A model generated the notes under the pieces. It saw only the letters and a program-made list of their open reading frames with translations. It was not told the origin of the DNA and did no database searches. DNA of 64,000 bases from CAXBCP01 sp963977005 (GTDB taxonomy: Bacteria; Pseudomonadota; Alphaproteobacteria; MPNO01; UBA830), in contig CAXBMQ010000003.1 of NCBI GenBank assembly GCA_963977005.1, positions 124,001 through 188,000 on the forward strand. The letters run 5' to 3'. Shown here piece after piece: positions 53,873 through 63,224 of this stretch. The position numbers and the translations under genes are program-made. The first letter of the stretch is position 1. Every line of letters begins with the position of its first letter.

Positions 53873-55188
53873 GCGATATCCAGATCGGGCTCCTTTCCAT
53901 TCTCGGCATCCTGTTGCTGATCCAGTCCGGCATGCATGTGTCGGTCGCGCTGCTGCTGCTGTCGTTCTGCGGTGTCTGGGCGATGAAGGATAACGGCATC
54001 ATTGCCGGCAAGATGCTCTCGCTTGCCGCGGCCGAGAGTATTTCAAGCTACGCGTTCGGCGTCATACCGCTCTTCGTCCTGATGGGCCTGCTGGTCGGCG
54101 CATCGGATATCGGGCGCGATACGTTCGATGTCTGCAACCGGCTGTTCCGGCGGATGCGCGGCGGGCTCGGCGTCTCCACCGTCGCCGCAAACGCCGTGTT
54201 CGCGGCGGTGCAGGGCACGACGATCGCGTCTGCATCGGTGTTCACCAAGGTCGCCGTGCCCGAACTGATCCGCCTCGGCTACACGCCGCGCTTCGCCGTC
54301 GGCGTCGTCGCGGGCAGTTCGGTCCTGGGTATGCTGATCCCGCCCAGCCTGTTGCTGATCCTGTACGGCATCGTCGCCGAGGTTTCCATCGGCCAGATGT
54401 TCACCGCCGGTATCATTCCCGGAATCCTGCTCGCCTTCGCCTTCGTCGTCCTGATCGGCTACCTGGTTCGCCGCCATCCCAAATTCGTCGGCGAGGGGGC
54501 GCTGAAGCTCGAGAAGCCCAATCCCGAAACTGACGCCTCCGCGATGGAGCTTGCCGGTCTGATCTCGCCGATCGTGATCCTGATCGCCATCGTGCTGGGC
54601 GGTATCTATGGCGGACTGTTTACCCCGACCGAAGCCGGCGGTGTCGGCGCGCTCGCGGCGCTGATCCTGGCCGTCGTGAAACGGCGGCTGTCCTGGGCGG
54701 CGTTCAAGGATGTGCTGATCGAGACGGGCTATGTGACGGCCTCGATTTCGTTCCTGCTGATCGCAGCCCATCTCTATGCCAACATGCTGGCCCTGTCGGG
54801 TCTGCCCGACTTCATGGGGCACTGGATCGAGACCACGAATATCGGTCTGGTCGGCGTGCTGATCGTCTACCTGATCGCCATCATCCTGCTCGGCACGATC
54901 CTCGATTCCGCCTCGATTATGCTGATCCTGCTGCCGCTGGTGGTGCCGGTAATGGCGAAGCTCGGCGTCGACCTTGTCTGGTTCGGTATCGTGACGGTCA
55001 TCGCGGTAGAGATCGGCCTGCTGACCCCGCCGCTCGGCATCGCGTGTTTCGTGATCCGCGCGAACCTTGAAGACGACCGCATCACGCTCGGCGATATTTT
55101 TCGCGGCGCAGCACCCTTTGCGCTCACCATGCTGATCGTCCTGGCGCTGGTGGTCGCCATTCCCTGGCTTGCCACCGGCCTTTTGTGA
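53869..55188 (+). CDS. TRAP transporter large permease (DctM family)
   Basis: This 439-residue channel-forming subunit has about 12 hydrophobic helices. Family hallmarks include FVLMGLLVGASDIGRD, GTTIASASVFTKVAVPEL and LIPPSLLLILYGIVAEVSIG. It completes a sodium-driven tripartite importer. It ends 22 bases before the GST start. Confidence 0.94.
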   Translation: MSDIQIGLLSILGILLLIQSGMHVSVALLLLSFCGVWAMKDNGIIAGKMLSLAAAESISSYAFGVIPLFVLMGLLVGASDIGRDTFDVCNRLFRRMRGGLGVSTVAANAVFAAVQGTTIASASVFTKVAVPELIRLGYTPRFAVGVVAGSSVLGMLIPPSLLLILYGIVAEVSIGQMFTAGIIPGILLAFAFVVLIGYLVRRHPKFVGEGALKLEKPNPETDASAMELAGLISPIVILIAIVLGGIYGGLFTPTEAGGVGALAALILAVVKRRLSWAAFKDVLIETGYVTASISFLLIAAHLYANMLALSGLPDFMGHWIETTNIGLVGVLIVYLIAIILLGTILDSASIMLILLPLVVPVMAKLGVDLVWFGIVTVIAVEIGLLTPPLGIACFVIRANLEDDRITLGDIFRGAAPFALTMLIVLALVVAIPWLATGLL

Positions 55189-55210
55189 CGACACTGACAA
55201 CGGAAACCCG

Positions 55211-55969
55211 ATGCTTGAACTATACCAATCCGACTATTCGACCTGCAGCCAGAAGGTCCGCCTGACCATGGCGGAAAAGGGCCTGACGTTCGAGGACCGC
55301 CAGATCAACTTCCGCAAAGGTGATCATCTGACACCGGAATATCTGGCGATGAACCCCAACGGGGTCGCGCCGACGCTGGTGCATGACGGCGGCGTGGTGG
55401 TCGATTCCTCGGTCATCATCGAATACCTCGACGAGGTTTTCGACGGGGCGTCCCTCACGCCGTCGGATCCGCTGGATCGCGCCCGCATGCGGGCCTGGCT
55501 GCGCTTTATCGAGGAAGTGCCGACGGTCGCGATCCGCTATCCGTCGTTCCAGAAGGTCTTCGTGCAGCATTTTTCGGCCATGAGCGACGACGATTTCGCG
55601 GCAGCGGCCGAAAAGCGCCCGCTGCGGACGAAATTCTACAAGGAGATGGGGCGCGACGGTTTCGACGAAGGGGTCTATCAGGATTCCCTCGACCGGCTGC
55701 GTAAAACCGCGGAACGCATAGATGCCGCCATGGCCGACGGTCCGTGGCTGGTCGGCGATATGTATACGCTGGCCGATATCGCGGTGACGCCAACCTTCGA
55801 CCGGATGGAGGATCTCGGCATGGCGGATGTGTGGGCCGACCTGCCGGGGGTCTGTGACTGGTGGCGGCGGATCAAGGCGCGGCCCAACTATGCGACCGCC
55901 TATTACCCCGGATCGCGCATCAGCGAGCGCGCGGACCAACCCGAAATGCGCGACCTTCAGGAAGCCTAG
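55211..55969 (+). CDS. Glutathione S-transferase family protein
   Basis: The product has 252 residues. The N-terminal thioredoxin-like domain opens LELYQSDYSTCSQKVRLTMA with a catalytic-position Ser/Cys and later PTLVHDGGVVVDSSVIIEYL. A helical C-terminal domain follows. It resembles beta-etherase-type (LigE/LigF) and maleylpyruvate-isomerase-type GSTs more than housekeeping ones. With an FAH-fold hydrolase and a salicylate-hydroxylase-like enzyme in the operon, an isomerase in a gentisate-like route is possible, but no gentisate dioxygenase is present here. Confidence 0.88.
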   Translation: MLELYQSDYSTCSQKVRLTMAEKGLTFEDRQINFRKGDHLTPEYLAMNPNGVAPTLVHDGGVVVDSSVIIEYLDEVFDGASLTPSDPLDRARMRAWLRFIEEVPTVAIRYPSFQKVFVQHFSAMSDDDFAAAAEKRPLRTKFYKEMGRDGFDEGVYQDSLDRLRKTAERIDAAMADGPWLVGDMYTLADIAVTPTFDRMEDLGMADVWADLPGVCDWWRRIKARPNYATAYYPGSRISERADQPEMRDLQEA

Positions 55970-55978
55970 GAGGAAATC

Positions 55979-56944
55979 ATGGCAAAGTGGCAATACGAAA
56001 AAGGCCTCCACGACCTCGGCAACGGGCTCTACGGCTACCTGGTGCCGGACGGTTCCTGGGGGTGGAGCAATGCCGGGCTGATCGTCGATGGCGACGAAGC
56101 CCTGCTGGTCGACACATTGTTCGACCTGAATTCCACCGGCGACATGCTGAAGGCGATCCGCGACGGGCTCGACGGGCTCGACCGGTTCGACAACCTGGTG
56201 AACACCCATTCGAACGGCGATCACACCTATGGCAACGAGCTTGTGAATACCGGCGAGATCATCGCGTCGGCCGCGTGTTCGCACGAAATGCACCAGCGCA
56301 AGCCGTCGGATCTCGCCAAGCTGATGCGAGAAGCGGGGAATCTGGGCGAAGGCGGTCTGCTGCTGCGCGAACTGATGGGCCCGCCCAAGTTCGATTTCGA
56401 AGGCATCGAAGGGCGCATGCCGACCAAGACCTTTGAGCGCGAAATGGATCTGAAGGTCGGCGACAAGGACGTGAAGCTGGTCAATGTCGGCCCCGCCCAT
56501 ACCGGCGGCGACGTGCTGGTCCATGTGCCCGACGACAAAGCCGTGTTTACCGGCGATATCGTGTTCAACAAGGGCCACCCGGTAATCTGGGACGGCCCGG
56601 TGCAGAACTGGATCGACGCGCTCGACCTGATTCTCGGCTGGGACGTGGAAACCGTGGTGCCGGGTCACGGACCGGTTGCCGGCAAGGACGAGGTCCGCGA
56701 CCTCAAGAATTATTTTATCTATATCGATAAAGAGGTCCGCGCCCGCTACGACGCGGGGCTCAATGTCGAGGATGCGGCGGCGGAAATCTCGCTCGACGCC
56801 TTCCAGGGCTGGCTTGATGCCGAGCGGATCGTGATGAATGTCAACGCGCTGTACAAGGAATACAGCGGCGAAGCGCCGATTTTCGACCGGATCGAGCTGT
56901 TCGCCATGATGTCGCGTTACCGCAAGCGGGTCGGTATTTCCTGA
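55979..56944 (+). CDS. Metallo-beta-lactamase-fold hydrolase
   Basis: This 321-residue MBL-fold protein has NTHSNGDHTYGN at the metal motif, so the usual H-x-H-x-D-H becomes H-S-N-G-D-H with one histidine replaced. Other ligand regions are GPAHTGGDVLVH, FTGDIVFNKGHP and VVPGHGPVAG. The altered motif is shared by a subgroup related to SoxH-like and quinoprotein-relay proteins. It lies nine bases after the GST with a GGAGG site, within the same operon. Confidence 0.87.
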   Translation: MAKWQYEKGLHDLGNGLYGYLVPDGSWGWSNAGLIVDGDEALLVDTLFDLNSTGDMLKAIRDGLDGLDRFDNLVNTHSNGDHTYGNELVNTGEIIASAACSHEMHQRKPSDLAKLMREAGNLGEGGLLLRELMGPPKFDFEGIEGRMPTKTFEREMDLKVGDKDVKLVNVGPAHTGGDVLVHVPDDKAVFTGDIVFNKGHPVIWDGPVQNWIDALDLILGWDVETVVPGHGPVAGKDEVRDLKNYFIYIDKEVRARYDAGLNVEDAAAEISLDAFQGWLDAERIVMNVNALYKEYSGEAPIFDRIELFAMMSRYRKRVGIS

Positions 56945-56992
56945 ACCGCGGAGATATTTTTCTTCTGCGGATTTCCCGCTAGACTGTCGCGC

Positions 56993-57346
56993 ATGAAAAT
57001 CCTGAACCAGTCCCGGTTTCTGCTCGCTGCCGCCGCTGGCGCCGTGATCCTCGGCGCCTCGCCGGCAGGGGCGGACGCGATCGACGGCAACTGGTGCAAC
57101 GGCGTCAAGCGGCTCGAGATCGACGGCCCCAGGATCGTCACGCCCGGCGGGAACACCCTTCAGGGCATCTACGGCCGGCACGACTTCACCTATACCGTGC
57201 CGGCGGGGGAGCCGGGCGCGGGCGCGAATGTCGACATGGAATTGCTCGGCGATGACGACATGCGTGTGTGGCCCCGGGGCAGGTCTCCCAATCCGCAGAA
57301 CGGCGGCGCGCAGATGTGGAAACGCTGTGCCGCACCGGTGAGCTGA
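56993..57346 (+). CDS. Small secreted protein of unknown function
   Basis: The product has 117 residues with a clear signal peptide (MKILNQSRFLLAAAAGAVIL, cleavage near ADA at about residue 29). The mature part begins IDGNWCNGVKRLEIDGPRIV and has a second cysteine in WKRCAAP near the end, so one disulfide is possible. The predicted fold is a small beta barrel. It sits in the TRAP operon between hydrolase and monooxygenase. No function can be assigned. Confidence 0.75.
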   Translation: MKILNQSRFLLAAAAGAVILGASPAGADAIDGNWCNGVKRLEIDGPRIVTPGGNTLQGIYGRHDFTYTVPAGEPGAGANVDMELLGDDDMRVWPRGRSPNPQNGGAQMWKRCAAPVS

Positions 57347-57370
57347 CCATTCCACCAAAGAAAGAAATAC

Positions 57371-58504
57371 GTGCCTGATAAATCGCCCCATATTGCCATT
57401 CTCGGCGCCGGTATCGGCGGGCTTGCCGTTGCGGCGTGCCTGCGCAAGGCCGGGATCGAGACGACCATCTACGAACAGGCGCCGGCCTTTGCCCGCATCG
57501 GTGCCGGGATCCAGATGAGCCCCAATGCCATGCGGGTGCTGTACGGCATCGGCATCGGCGACAAGATCCTGGCCACAGCGTTCGAGCCGCCGCACTGGCG
57601 CAACCGCGATTTCGATACCGGCAACCTGACCAACGACCATCCGCTCGGCCCCGATGCCTATGACCGCTACGGCGTGCCCTATCTGCTGATGCACCGGGGC
57701 GATCTTCATGCCGCGCTGCACGGCGCCGTGCCCGATGACACCATCCGCTACGGCCACAAGGTGGCCGGGGTCGACCAGTCGGGCAGCGACGTGACGCTGA
57801 CATTCGAGAACGGGGAGACGGCGACGGCGGATGCGCTGATTGCGTCCGACGGCGTGCATTCGATCGTCCGCGAATCGCTGCTCGGCGCGGAGGATGCGCG
57901 GTTTACCGGGCGCCTGGCCTACCGGACGGCCTTTCCGGCGTCGCAGATGAACGGCTACACGCTGATGGACGACAGTGCCAAATGGTGGGGTCCCGACCGC
58001 CATATCGTCATCTATTACGTCACCGCGGCCCGCGACGAGATTTACTTCACGACCAGCCAGCCGGAACCGGATTTCCAGGTCGAATCCTGGTCGGCGACCG
58101 GCGACGTGAACGAGCTCCGTGCGGCGTTTGCCGATTTTCACCCCGATGTGCGGGCGGTGCTGGATGCCTGCAAATCCGTGCACAAGTGGGCGATCTTCGA
58201 GCGCGACCCGCTGCCGTCATGGAACAGCGGCAACGTCACGCTGATGGGCGATGCCTGCCACCCGATGACCCCTTATATGGCGCAGGGCGCGGCGAACGCG
58301 CTCGAGGATTCCGTGGTGCTGTCGCGCTGTCTCGCCAATGGCGGGACCGACGATTTCCCGGCCGCGTTCAAACGCTTCGAAGCGGCGCGCAAACCGCGGA
58401 CGACAAAGGTGCAGGCGACATCGCATCGCAACGAGTTCATGCGCGAAAAAACCGACCCCGACTGGGTCTACAGCTACGATGCCTGGACCGTCGATCTCCC
58501 CTGA
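57371..58504 (+). CDS. FAD-dependent monooxygenase, salicylate/3-hydroxybenzoate hydroxylase-like
   Basis: The product is a 377-residue group A flavin hydroxylase starting at GTG. FAD motif AILGAGIGGLAVAACLRKAG spans residues 8-27. The DG motif is in ALIASDGVHSIVR (about 156-168) and the second FAD motif in LMGDACHPMTPYMAQGAANA (about 291-310). The subgroup includes salicylate 1-hydroxylase and 3-hydroxybenzoate 6-hydroxylase. It is 24 bases after the small secreted gene and is followed by an iron-sulfur protein gene. Confidence 0.9.
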   Translation: MPDKSPHIAILGAGIGGLAVAACLRKAGIETTIYEQAPAFARIGAGIQMSPNAMRVLYGIGIGDKILATAFEPPHWRNRDFDTGNLTNDHPLGPDAYDRYGVPYLLMHRGDLHAALHGAVPDDTIRYGHKVAGVDQSGSDVTLTFENGETATADALIASDGVHSIVRESLLGAEDARFTGRLAYRTAFPASQMNGYTLMDDSAKWWGPDRHIVIYYVTAARDEIYFTTSQPEPDFQVESWSATGDVNELRAAFADFHPDVRAVLDACKSVHKWAIFERDPLPSWNSGNVTLMGDACHPMTPYMAQGAANALEDSVVLSRCLANGGTDDFPAAFKRFEAARKPRTTKVQATSHRNEFMREKTDPDWVYSYDAWTVDLP

Positions 58505-58522
58505 AAAAAACCGTAGGACAGC

Positions 58523-59512
58523 ATGGTCAAACCGCATGACGATTACGCCCCCCTGCCGAAGTTTCTGGAAGCCTTTCCGGACGTGTCCGGCAATGACGTA
58601 AACGGTTTGGGCGAGGTCGATCCGCGTCCCGCGTCGCCGTTCTTCTGGCACCCGCATTCGAAACAGGCCTTCGGCGAATTGCAGGACGCGGTGCTCGACC
58701 ATCACCGCCTGTCGGCCGGCGTTCGGGCGACCTATTCGCCCAAGGCGCCGCGCGGGCCCAAACCCGTCGAACAGGGCCCGCAAAGGATTGAAAAGGACGC
58801 CGCCGCCTGGACCGCCGATATCAAGAAATTCGCCCTGGAGAACGAGGCGGACCTGGTCGGAATCGTGCCGATGAACCCCGACTACGTCTACGACGGGTAC
58901 GAGATCAACGAGCCCTGGATCGTCATGATCGGGGTCGCGATGGATCACGAACGGCTGAATGCCGCGCCGGATTCGATCGACGCGCCGACATCCGCCGTCG
59001 AGGTTGGCGAGCAGTACAATCGGGCGGCGCGGGTGTCGCGCAACCTGACCAATTACATCCTGGAGCAGGGGCATTACGCGAAAGCCTATGCCGGCCCCTA
59101 TGCGTCGGCCCTGCTGATGATCCCGCCGGCGATCGCCGCCGGGTTCGGCGAGCTCGGCAAGCATGGATCGCTGATCAACCGGCAATACGGATCGTCCTTC
59201 CGCCTGTCGGCCGTCACCACCGAAATGCCGCTCCTCGCCGATGCGCCCGATATCTTCGGGGCCGACGATTTCTGTGCGAGCTGCCAGGTGTGCACGAAAG
59301 CCTGCCCGCCGGGGGCGATTTCGCCGGAAAAACAGACCGTGCGCGGCGTCGAGAAGTGGTATGTCGATTTCGACAAGTGCATTCCGTATTTCGGCGAAGC
59401 TCTTGGCTGCGGTATCTGTATCGGCCGCTGTCCGTGGTCGCGGCCCGGAACGGCGCCGAAGCTGGCGGAAAAAATGCTCGCGCGGCGGGCGCGCCAGGCA
59501 GCGCAGGGCTAG
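58523..59512 (+). CDS. Reductive-dehalogenase-like 4Fe-4S protein
   Basis: The product has 329 residues. The C-terminal part carries two cluster motifs: DDFCASCQVCTKACPPGAI (C-x2-C-x2-C-x3-CP) and DKCIPYFGEALGCGICIGRCP. The N-terminal two thirds have the catalytic-core feel of the reductive dehalogenase/QueG superfamily (AYAGPYASALLMIPPAIAAG, SLINRQYGSSFRLSAVTTEM). There is no Tat signal or membrane anchor, so it is cytoplasmic, unlike respiratory RdhA. A corrinoid cofactor is expected if the dehalogenase assignment holds. The operon context with an aromatic hydroxylase suggests removal of halogen from an aromatic acid. It is also possible that it is only a ferredoxin-like reductase. Confidence 0.8.
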   Translation: MVKPHDDYAPLPKFLEAFPDVSGNDVNGLGEVDPRPASPFFWHPHSKQAFGELQDAVLDHHRLSAGVRATYSPKAPRGPKPVEQGPQRIEKDAAAWTADIKKFALENEADLVGIVPMNPDYVYDGYEINEPWIVMIGVAMDHERLNAAPDSIDAPTSAVEVGEQYNRAARVSRNLTNYILEQGHYAKAYAGPYASALLMIPPAIAAGFGELGKHGSLINRQYGSSFRLSAVTTEMPLLADAPDIFGADDFCASCQVCTKACPPGAISPEKQTVRGVEKWYVDFDKCIPYFGEALGCGICIGRCPWSRPGTAPKLAEKMLARRARQAAQG

Positions 59513-61005
59513 ACCGGCCGCATATCCCCGTCGTTCGAGCCCGCCGCGGCGGCATGCCGCCCGGCAATACGCCCCGACGTGAATCCCCAGCCCAGGTGAT
59601 GGCCGTGTCCTTCGAGCAGCAGTCCGCCCTGGCCGGTCGCGCCGGCGGCGTAGAGCCCGGCGATCGGGGCGTTGTCCTGATCCAGCACCTGAAGGTGCTC
59701 GTTGACCGCCAGCCCGCCATCGGTTGTCATGATGAACGAACAGACCGGTCCCAGGGCGACGAAGGGCGGGGTCGCACAGGGTTTTCTGTCGCCCCCCGCA
59801 TCACGGGCGTTGTAATCCGCAACCGACTTTTCGAGCTTCGCCGGGTCCATGCCGGTTTTCCGGGCAAGCTCGGCCACCGTATCCGCGGTGAAGAAAATAT
59901 CCGGGCGGTTGCGCCGGTAATCGTCGAGATAGGCATAGGCGATCCCCGGCGCGGTCGAGATGAAATTGGGCCAGGCGCGGAACGTCGCTGCCAGTTCGCC
60001 GTCCATGACGACGAAGGCTTCGCCGTCCGGCTGGGCCGGCATGTGGTCGGACGGTGAGCCGGTTTCGTCCGAGAACCGCTCGCCGTTGCGGTTGATCAGC
60101 AACGCGCCCTGCCGGTACAGGTCGAGCGAGGGCATCAGCGCCGTGGTCAGGAATCCCATCACGAAGGGCCGCAGGAGTCGCGCCGGCATATGGTCTATCG
60201 ACCAGCGAACGACGCGCGCCAGCCAGAGCCACGGCGGCAGCTTGCGCACAAGGGTCGATTTCGCCGGCGGGCGGAACCGGATTTCGGGGCCGAGCGCGAC
60301 ATCGCCGTTGAGCACGTGCCCGCCAAGCGCCGTGACCGGGTCGTGCCAGTCACCGGTGCTGTCCTCGTTGAACGGACCGATGCGCGCAACTTCCGGCGGC
60401 ATGTATTGCCGTTTCAGCGCGGGATTCGCCGAAAAATCGCCGGCGGCCAGGATCACGCCCTTCGCGGCCGTCAGCGCGTCGCCGTTGACCACGATACCCG
60501 TCACGCGGCTGTTCTCGACGATCAGGTTTTCCATCCGCGCAGAGGTGCGGATATCGACCCCCAGCTTGCGCGCGCGTTTCGCCAGGTGATGAATAAGCAT
60601 GCGCGAATTGGGCAGAACGTTGTGCATGCGCGGCTGGGTGTGGGGCGGTTCCGGCATCGGGCCATAGAAAACGAGCCCCAGGCTCAGCAGCCAGTCGAAG
60701 GTTTCCGGCGTGCGGTTGGCCAGAAGACGCCGCAGTTTCAGGTTGTCGCGGCCTTTCAGGCGCTCGCCGTGGAACAGCGCCATGTCGGCATAGTGATCGT
60801 CCGGTGAATCGTAGATATCGATGGCGCGCTGGTGCGGCGACGAACTGGTTGTGATCGAGCCCACGGACCACGCGGTGGTGCCGCCCAGCGCCGGATTCTT
60901 CTCGATCATCAGCGTGCGCGCACCGTTTTCCGCAGCAGCAATGGCCGCGGCAAGTCCGGCACTGCCGCTGCCCACCACAATCACGTCATAGGAGGTCGCT
61001 GACAT
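59509..61005 (-). CDS. FAD-dependent dehydrogenase, fumarate reductase/ketosteroid dehydrogenase type
   Basis: The product is a 498-residue flavoprotein. The FAD fold DVIVVGSGSAGLAAAIAAAE begins at about residue 7, followed by EKNPALGGTTAWSVGS. Near the C-terminus GLYAAGATGQGGLLLEGHGH completes the FAD site. Family members oxidise or reduce C-C bonds beside a carbonyl. The ATG at 61005 follows a possible GTG at 61008. Its end overlaps the iron-sulfur gene by four bases in convergent arrangement. It is 10 bases downstream of the ornithine cyclodeaminase homologue, so those two share an operon. Confidence 0.9.
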   Translation of the reverse strand: MSATSYDVIVVGSGSAGLAAAIAAAENGARTLMIEKNPALGGTTAWSVGSITTSSSPHQRAIDIYDSPDDHYADMALFHGERLKGRDNLKLRRLLANRTPETFDWLLSLGLVFYGPMPEPPHTQPRMHNVLPNSRMLIHHLAKRARKLGVDIRTSARMENLIVENSRVTGIVVNGDALTAAKGVILAAGDFSANPALKRQYMPPEVARIGPFNEDSTGDWHDPVTALGGHVLNGDVALGPEIRFRPPAKSTLVRKLPPWLWLARVVRWSIDHMPARLLRPFVMGFLTTALMPSLDLYRQGALLINRNGERFSDETGSPSDHMPAQPDGEAFVVMDGELAATFRAWPNFISTAPGIAYAYLDDYRRNRPDIFFTADTVAELARKTGMDPAKLEKSVADYNARDAGGDRKPCATPPFVALGPVCSFIMTTDGGLAVNEHLQVLDQDNAPIAGLYAAGATGQGGLLLEGHGHHLGWGFTSGRIAGRHAAAAGSNDGDMRPV

Positions 61006-61018
61006 CACGCCCTTCTTG

Positions 61019-62008
61019 TCACGTCAGCCGGGCCGGCAGCTTGACCCGGTCCGGCACCTTGTGACCCTTGTTCTGCGCCCGCGCGCGCTTCAGCACCTCT
61101 ATGGCGAGGGCCAGATCCGACAGCCCCATGCCCATCGCCTTGAACAGTGTCACGTCCGCACCCTCCGGGCGGGTTTCGTCCGCGGCGATCACCGACGCGA
61201 TCGTCCGCACGTCCTGCCAGGCGGCGTCGTCCTCGCCGTAATGGTCGCGGAACTCGGTCGACAGGTCGCGGATGCTGCGCAGGCTGTCGACGGCGATCAG
61301 GTCGGCGCGGCCGAAGACGTCATCGGTGAATTCCACCCGCGACGGCACGATGGCGCCCATCGCGTTCAGGTGGCTGCCCCGGGCCAGCATGTCGGCGGTC
61401 AGAAACGCTTCGGTCGAGTTGGTGATTAGGGTGACGATGGGTGTATCGGTCACCGCCTCTTCCAATGTATCGACCGGTCGCGTGGGGATGCCGAGCCGCG
61501 CGGTGACGTTTTCGGCGAATTCCCGCCGCGTATCCGGGTTGCGGCTGGATACACGCACTTCCCGGAGCGGGCGGACCGCGTGGACGGCGGCGATCTGGGG
61601 CAGGGACTGCTTGCCGGTCCCGACGATACCCATATCGTCCGCGCCGGCGGCGGCGAGACGTTTGGTCCCGACGCCGGTAACCGACGCCGTGCGCATCTGG
61701 CCAAGCGCGGTGGCTTCGATTACCGCCAGGCAGGCGCCGTCCTCCATCGAGAACAGGGTCATCGTGGTCTCTGACTTGCCCTGCACGTTGATCCAGGTCT
61801 TGAAACCGCAGATGCCCTCGCCGGCGACAGAGGCGCCGATGGCGTGCATCGCGTCGTTCGCCGCGACCATCAGGTGCGTTTTCGGCATGCTGGCCGCCTG
61901 GTCCTCCGCTTCGAGGGCGAGCGTTTTTTCAAGCGCATCGATGGCTTCGGGCAGGCTGATAAGCCCCACGACATCGGCTTCTGTCAGCCAGATCGGTTTA
62001 TCGGTCAT
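61019..62008 (-). CDS. Ornithine cyclodeaminase/mu-crystallin family protein
   Basis: The product is a 329-residue NAD(P)-dependent enzyme. The Rossmann motif DMGIVGTGKQSLPQIAAVHA lies near residues 125-144, and the substrate-side arginine region RTASVTGVGTKRLA just before it. Family reactions include ornithine cyclisation to proline, ketimine reduction and alanine dehydrogenation. The sequence does not discriminate. It is the first gene of a two-gene minus-strand operon, divergent from the esterase. Confidence 0.9.
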   Translation of the reverse strand: MTDKPIWLTEADVVGLISLPEAIDALEKTLALEAEDQAASMPKTHLMVAANDAMHAIGASVAGEGICGFKTWINVQGKSETTMTLFSMEDGACLAVIEATALGQMRTASVTGVGTKRLAAAGADDMGIVGTGKQSLPQIAAVHAVRPLREVRVSSRNPDTRREFAENVTARLGIPTRPVDTLEEAVTDTPIVTLITNSTEAFLTADMLARGSHLNAMGAIVPSRVEFTDDVFGRADLIAVDSLRSIRDLSTEFRDHYGEDDAAWQDVRTIASVIAADETRPEGADVTLFKAMGMGLSDLALAIEVLKRARAQNKGHKVPDRVKLPARLT

Positions 62009-62138
62009 TCTGGATGTTCTGTGTCTGGTTGCGGTCCGGACCAGTGTAGCGCAGCGCGAACGTGTTGAGAAATCTGCCGGGTTGTTATGCTAGGGTAATT
62101 CCTGAAAGACAAAAAATTACGAAAACAGGGAGCAGAGC

Positions 62139-63104
62139 ATGGACGGACTTCCGACACTGGATCCGCAGACGGCCGTCGTTCTGGAGGACCTGACGGGACC
62201 CGGCGTCGCGCGCGTCTCCGACCTCAGTCCGCCGGAAGCGCGTGCCGCCATCGAGCGCTTCGTCGCAAAGTGGGATCTCGATCCCCGGCCCGAAATCGGC
62301 GCGGCCGAGGATTTCGTTATTCCGGGCGGCGCCCCGGGCGTTGAACTGCCGGCCCGTCTTTACCGGCCGCCGGGGAAGACCGGACCGCTGCCGATCCTGG
62401 TATTCGTGCATGCCGGCGGCTTCGTGTTCGGCAGTATCGAGACCCATGACAGCTTTTGCCGGCTGATCTGTGCAGGGGCCGACTGTCTCGTCCTGTCCTT
62501 CGAATACCGCCTGGCGCCCGAACACAAATTTCCCGCCGCGCATGAAGATAGCTACGCCGCGCTCCGCTGGGTGTCCGACAACGCGTCGACGATCGGCGCG
62601 GATCCCGCCCGGATCGCGATCGGCGGCGATTCATCGGGTGGCACGATGGCGATTGCGGCCTGCGCCATAGCGGCGGATCGGGGGGGACCGGCGGTCGTCA
62701 AACTGATGCTGTGGTATCCCGGCACGGCGGGCGGCCCGCCGACGGAGTCGATGAAAAACCTGTCAGAGGGCTATTTTCTCGATAGCGGCCTCATGAAGTG
62801 GTCCATGGGTCACTACCTTAACGGCCCGGAAGATATGGCGAATCCGTGGGTAGCGCCGTTAAAAATGGCCGATTTCAGCGTTTTGCCGCCGACCTACCTG
62901 ATGACGGCCGGGTACGACCCGCGGCACGACGACAATGCGCTGTTCGTCGACGCGCTCGGCCAGGCAGGCGTGGCGACAGAGTTTCATTCGATTCCGAACA
63001 CGATCCACGGGTTCATGTTCATGCTGGGCGGGATCGATCTTGCCGTCAGCGCCGCGCATGATAGCGCCGCGCACCTGAAACGCGTCTTCGACGGGACGAT
63101 TTGA
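62139..63104 (+). CDS. Alpha/beta hydrolase, HSL-type esterase
   Basis: The product has 321 residues and belongs to the hormone-sensitive-lipase group. The oxyanion motif HAGGFVFG (HGGG variant) is at about residues 90-97 and the nucleophile motif GGDSSGG at about 163-169 (serine in the middle). The acid and base are expected in GYDPRHDDN and NTIHGFMF. It hydrolyses esters or lactones of small to medium size. A GGGAG site precedes the ATG. Confidence 0.92.
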   Translation: MDGLPTLDPQTAVVLEDLTGPGVARVSDLSPPEARAAIERFVAKWDLDPRPEIGAAEDFVIPGGAPGVELPARLYRPPGKTGPLPILVFVHAGGFVFGSIETHDSFCRLICAGADCLVLSFEYRLAPEHKFPAAHEDSYAALRWVSDNASTIGADPARIAIGGDSSGGTMAIAACAIAADRGGPAVVKLMLWYPGTAGGPPTESMKNLSEGYFLDSGLMKWSMGHYLNGPEDMANPWVAPLKMADFSVLPPTYLMTAGYDPRHDDNALFVDALGQAGVATEFHSIPNTIHGFMFMLGGIDLAVSAAHDSAAHLKRVFDGTI

Positions 63105-63224
63105 CCCGATTTCTTTGTTTGAATCGAACGCCCCCGGTCGATACAGTCGGGACAACAACATCGGCCCGATGACGTCGTCGAGGACCGGTGGTGCACTTTT
63201 GTAATACCCATGGGAGAAAACGCG

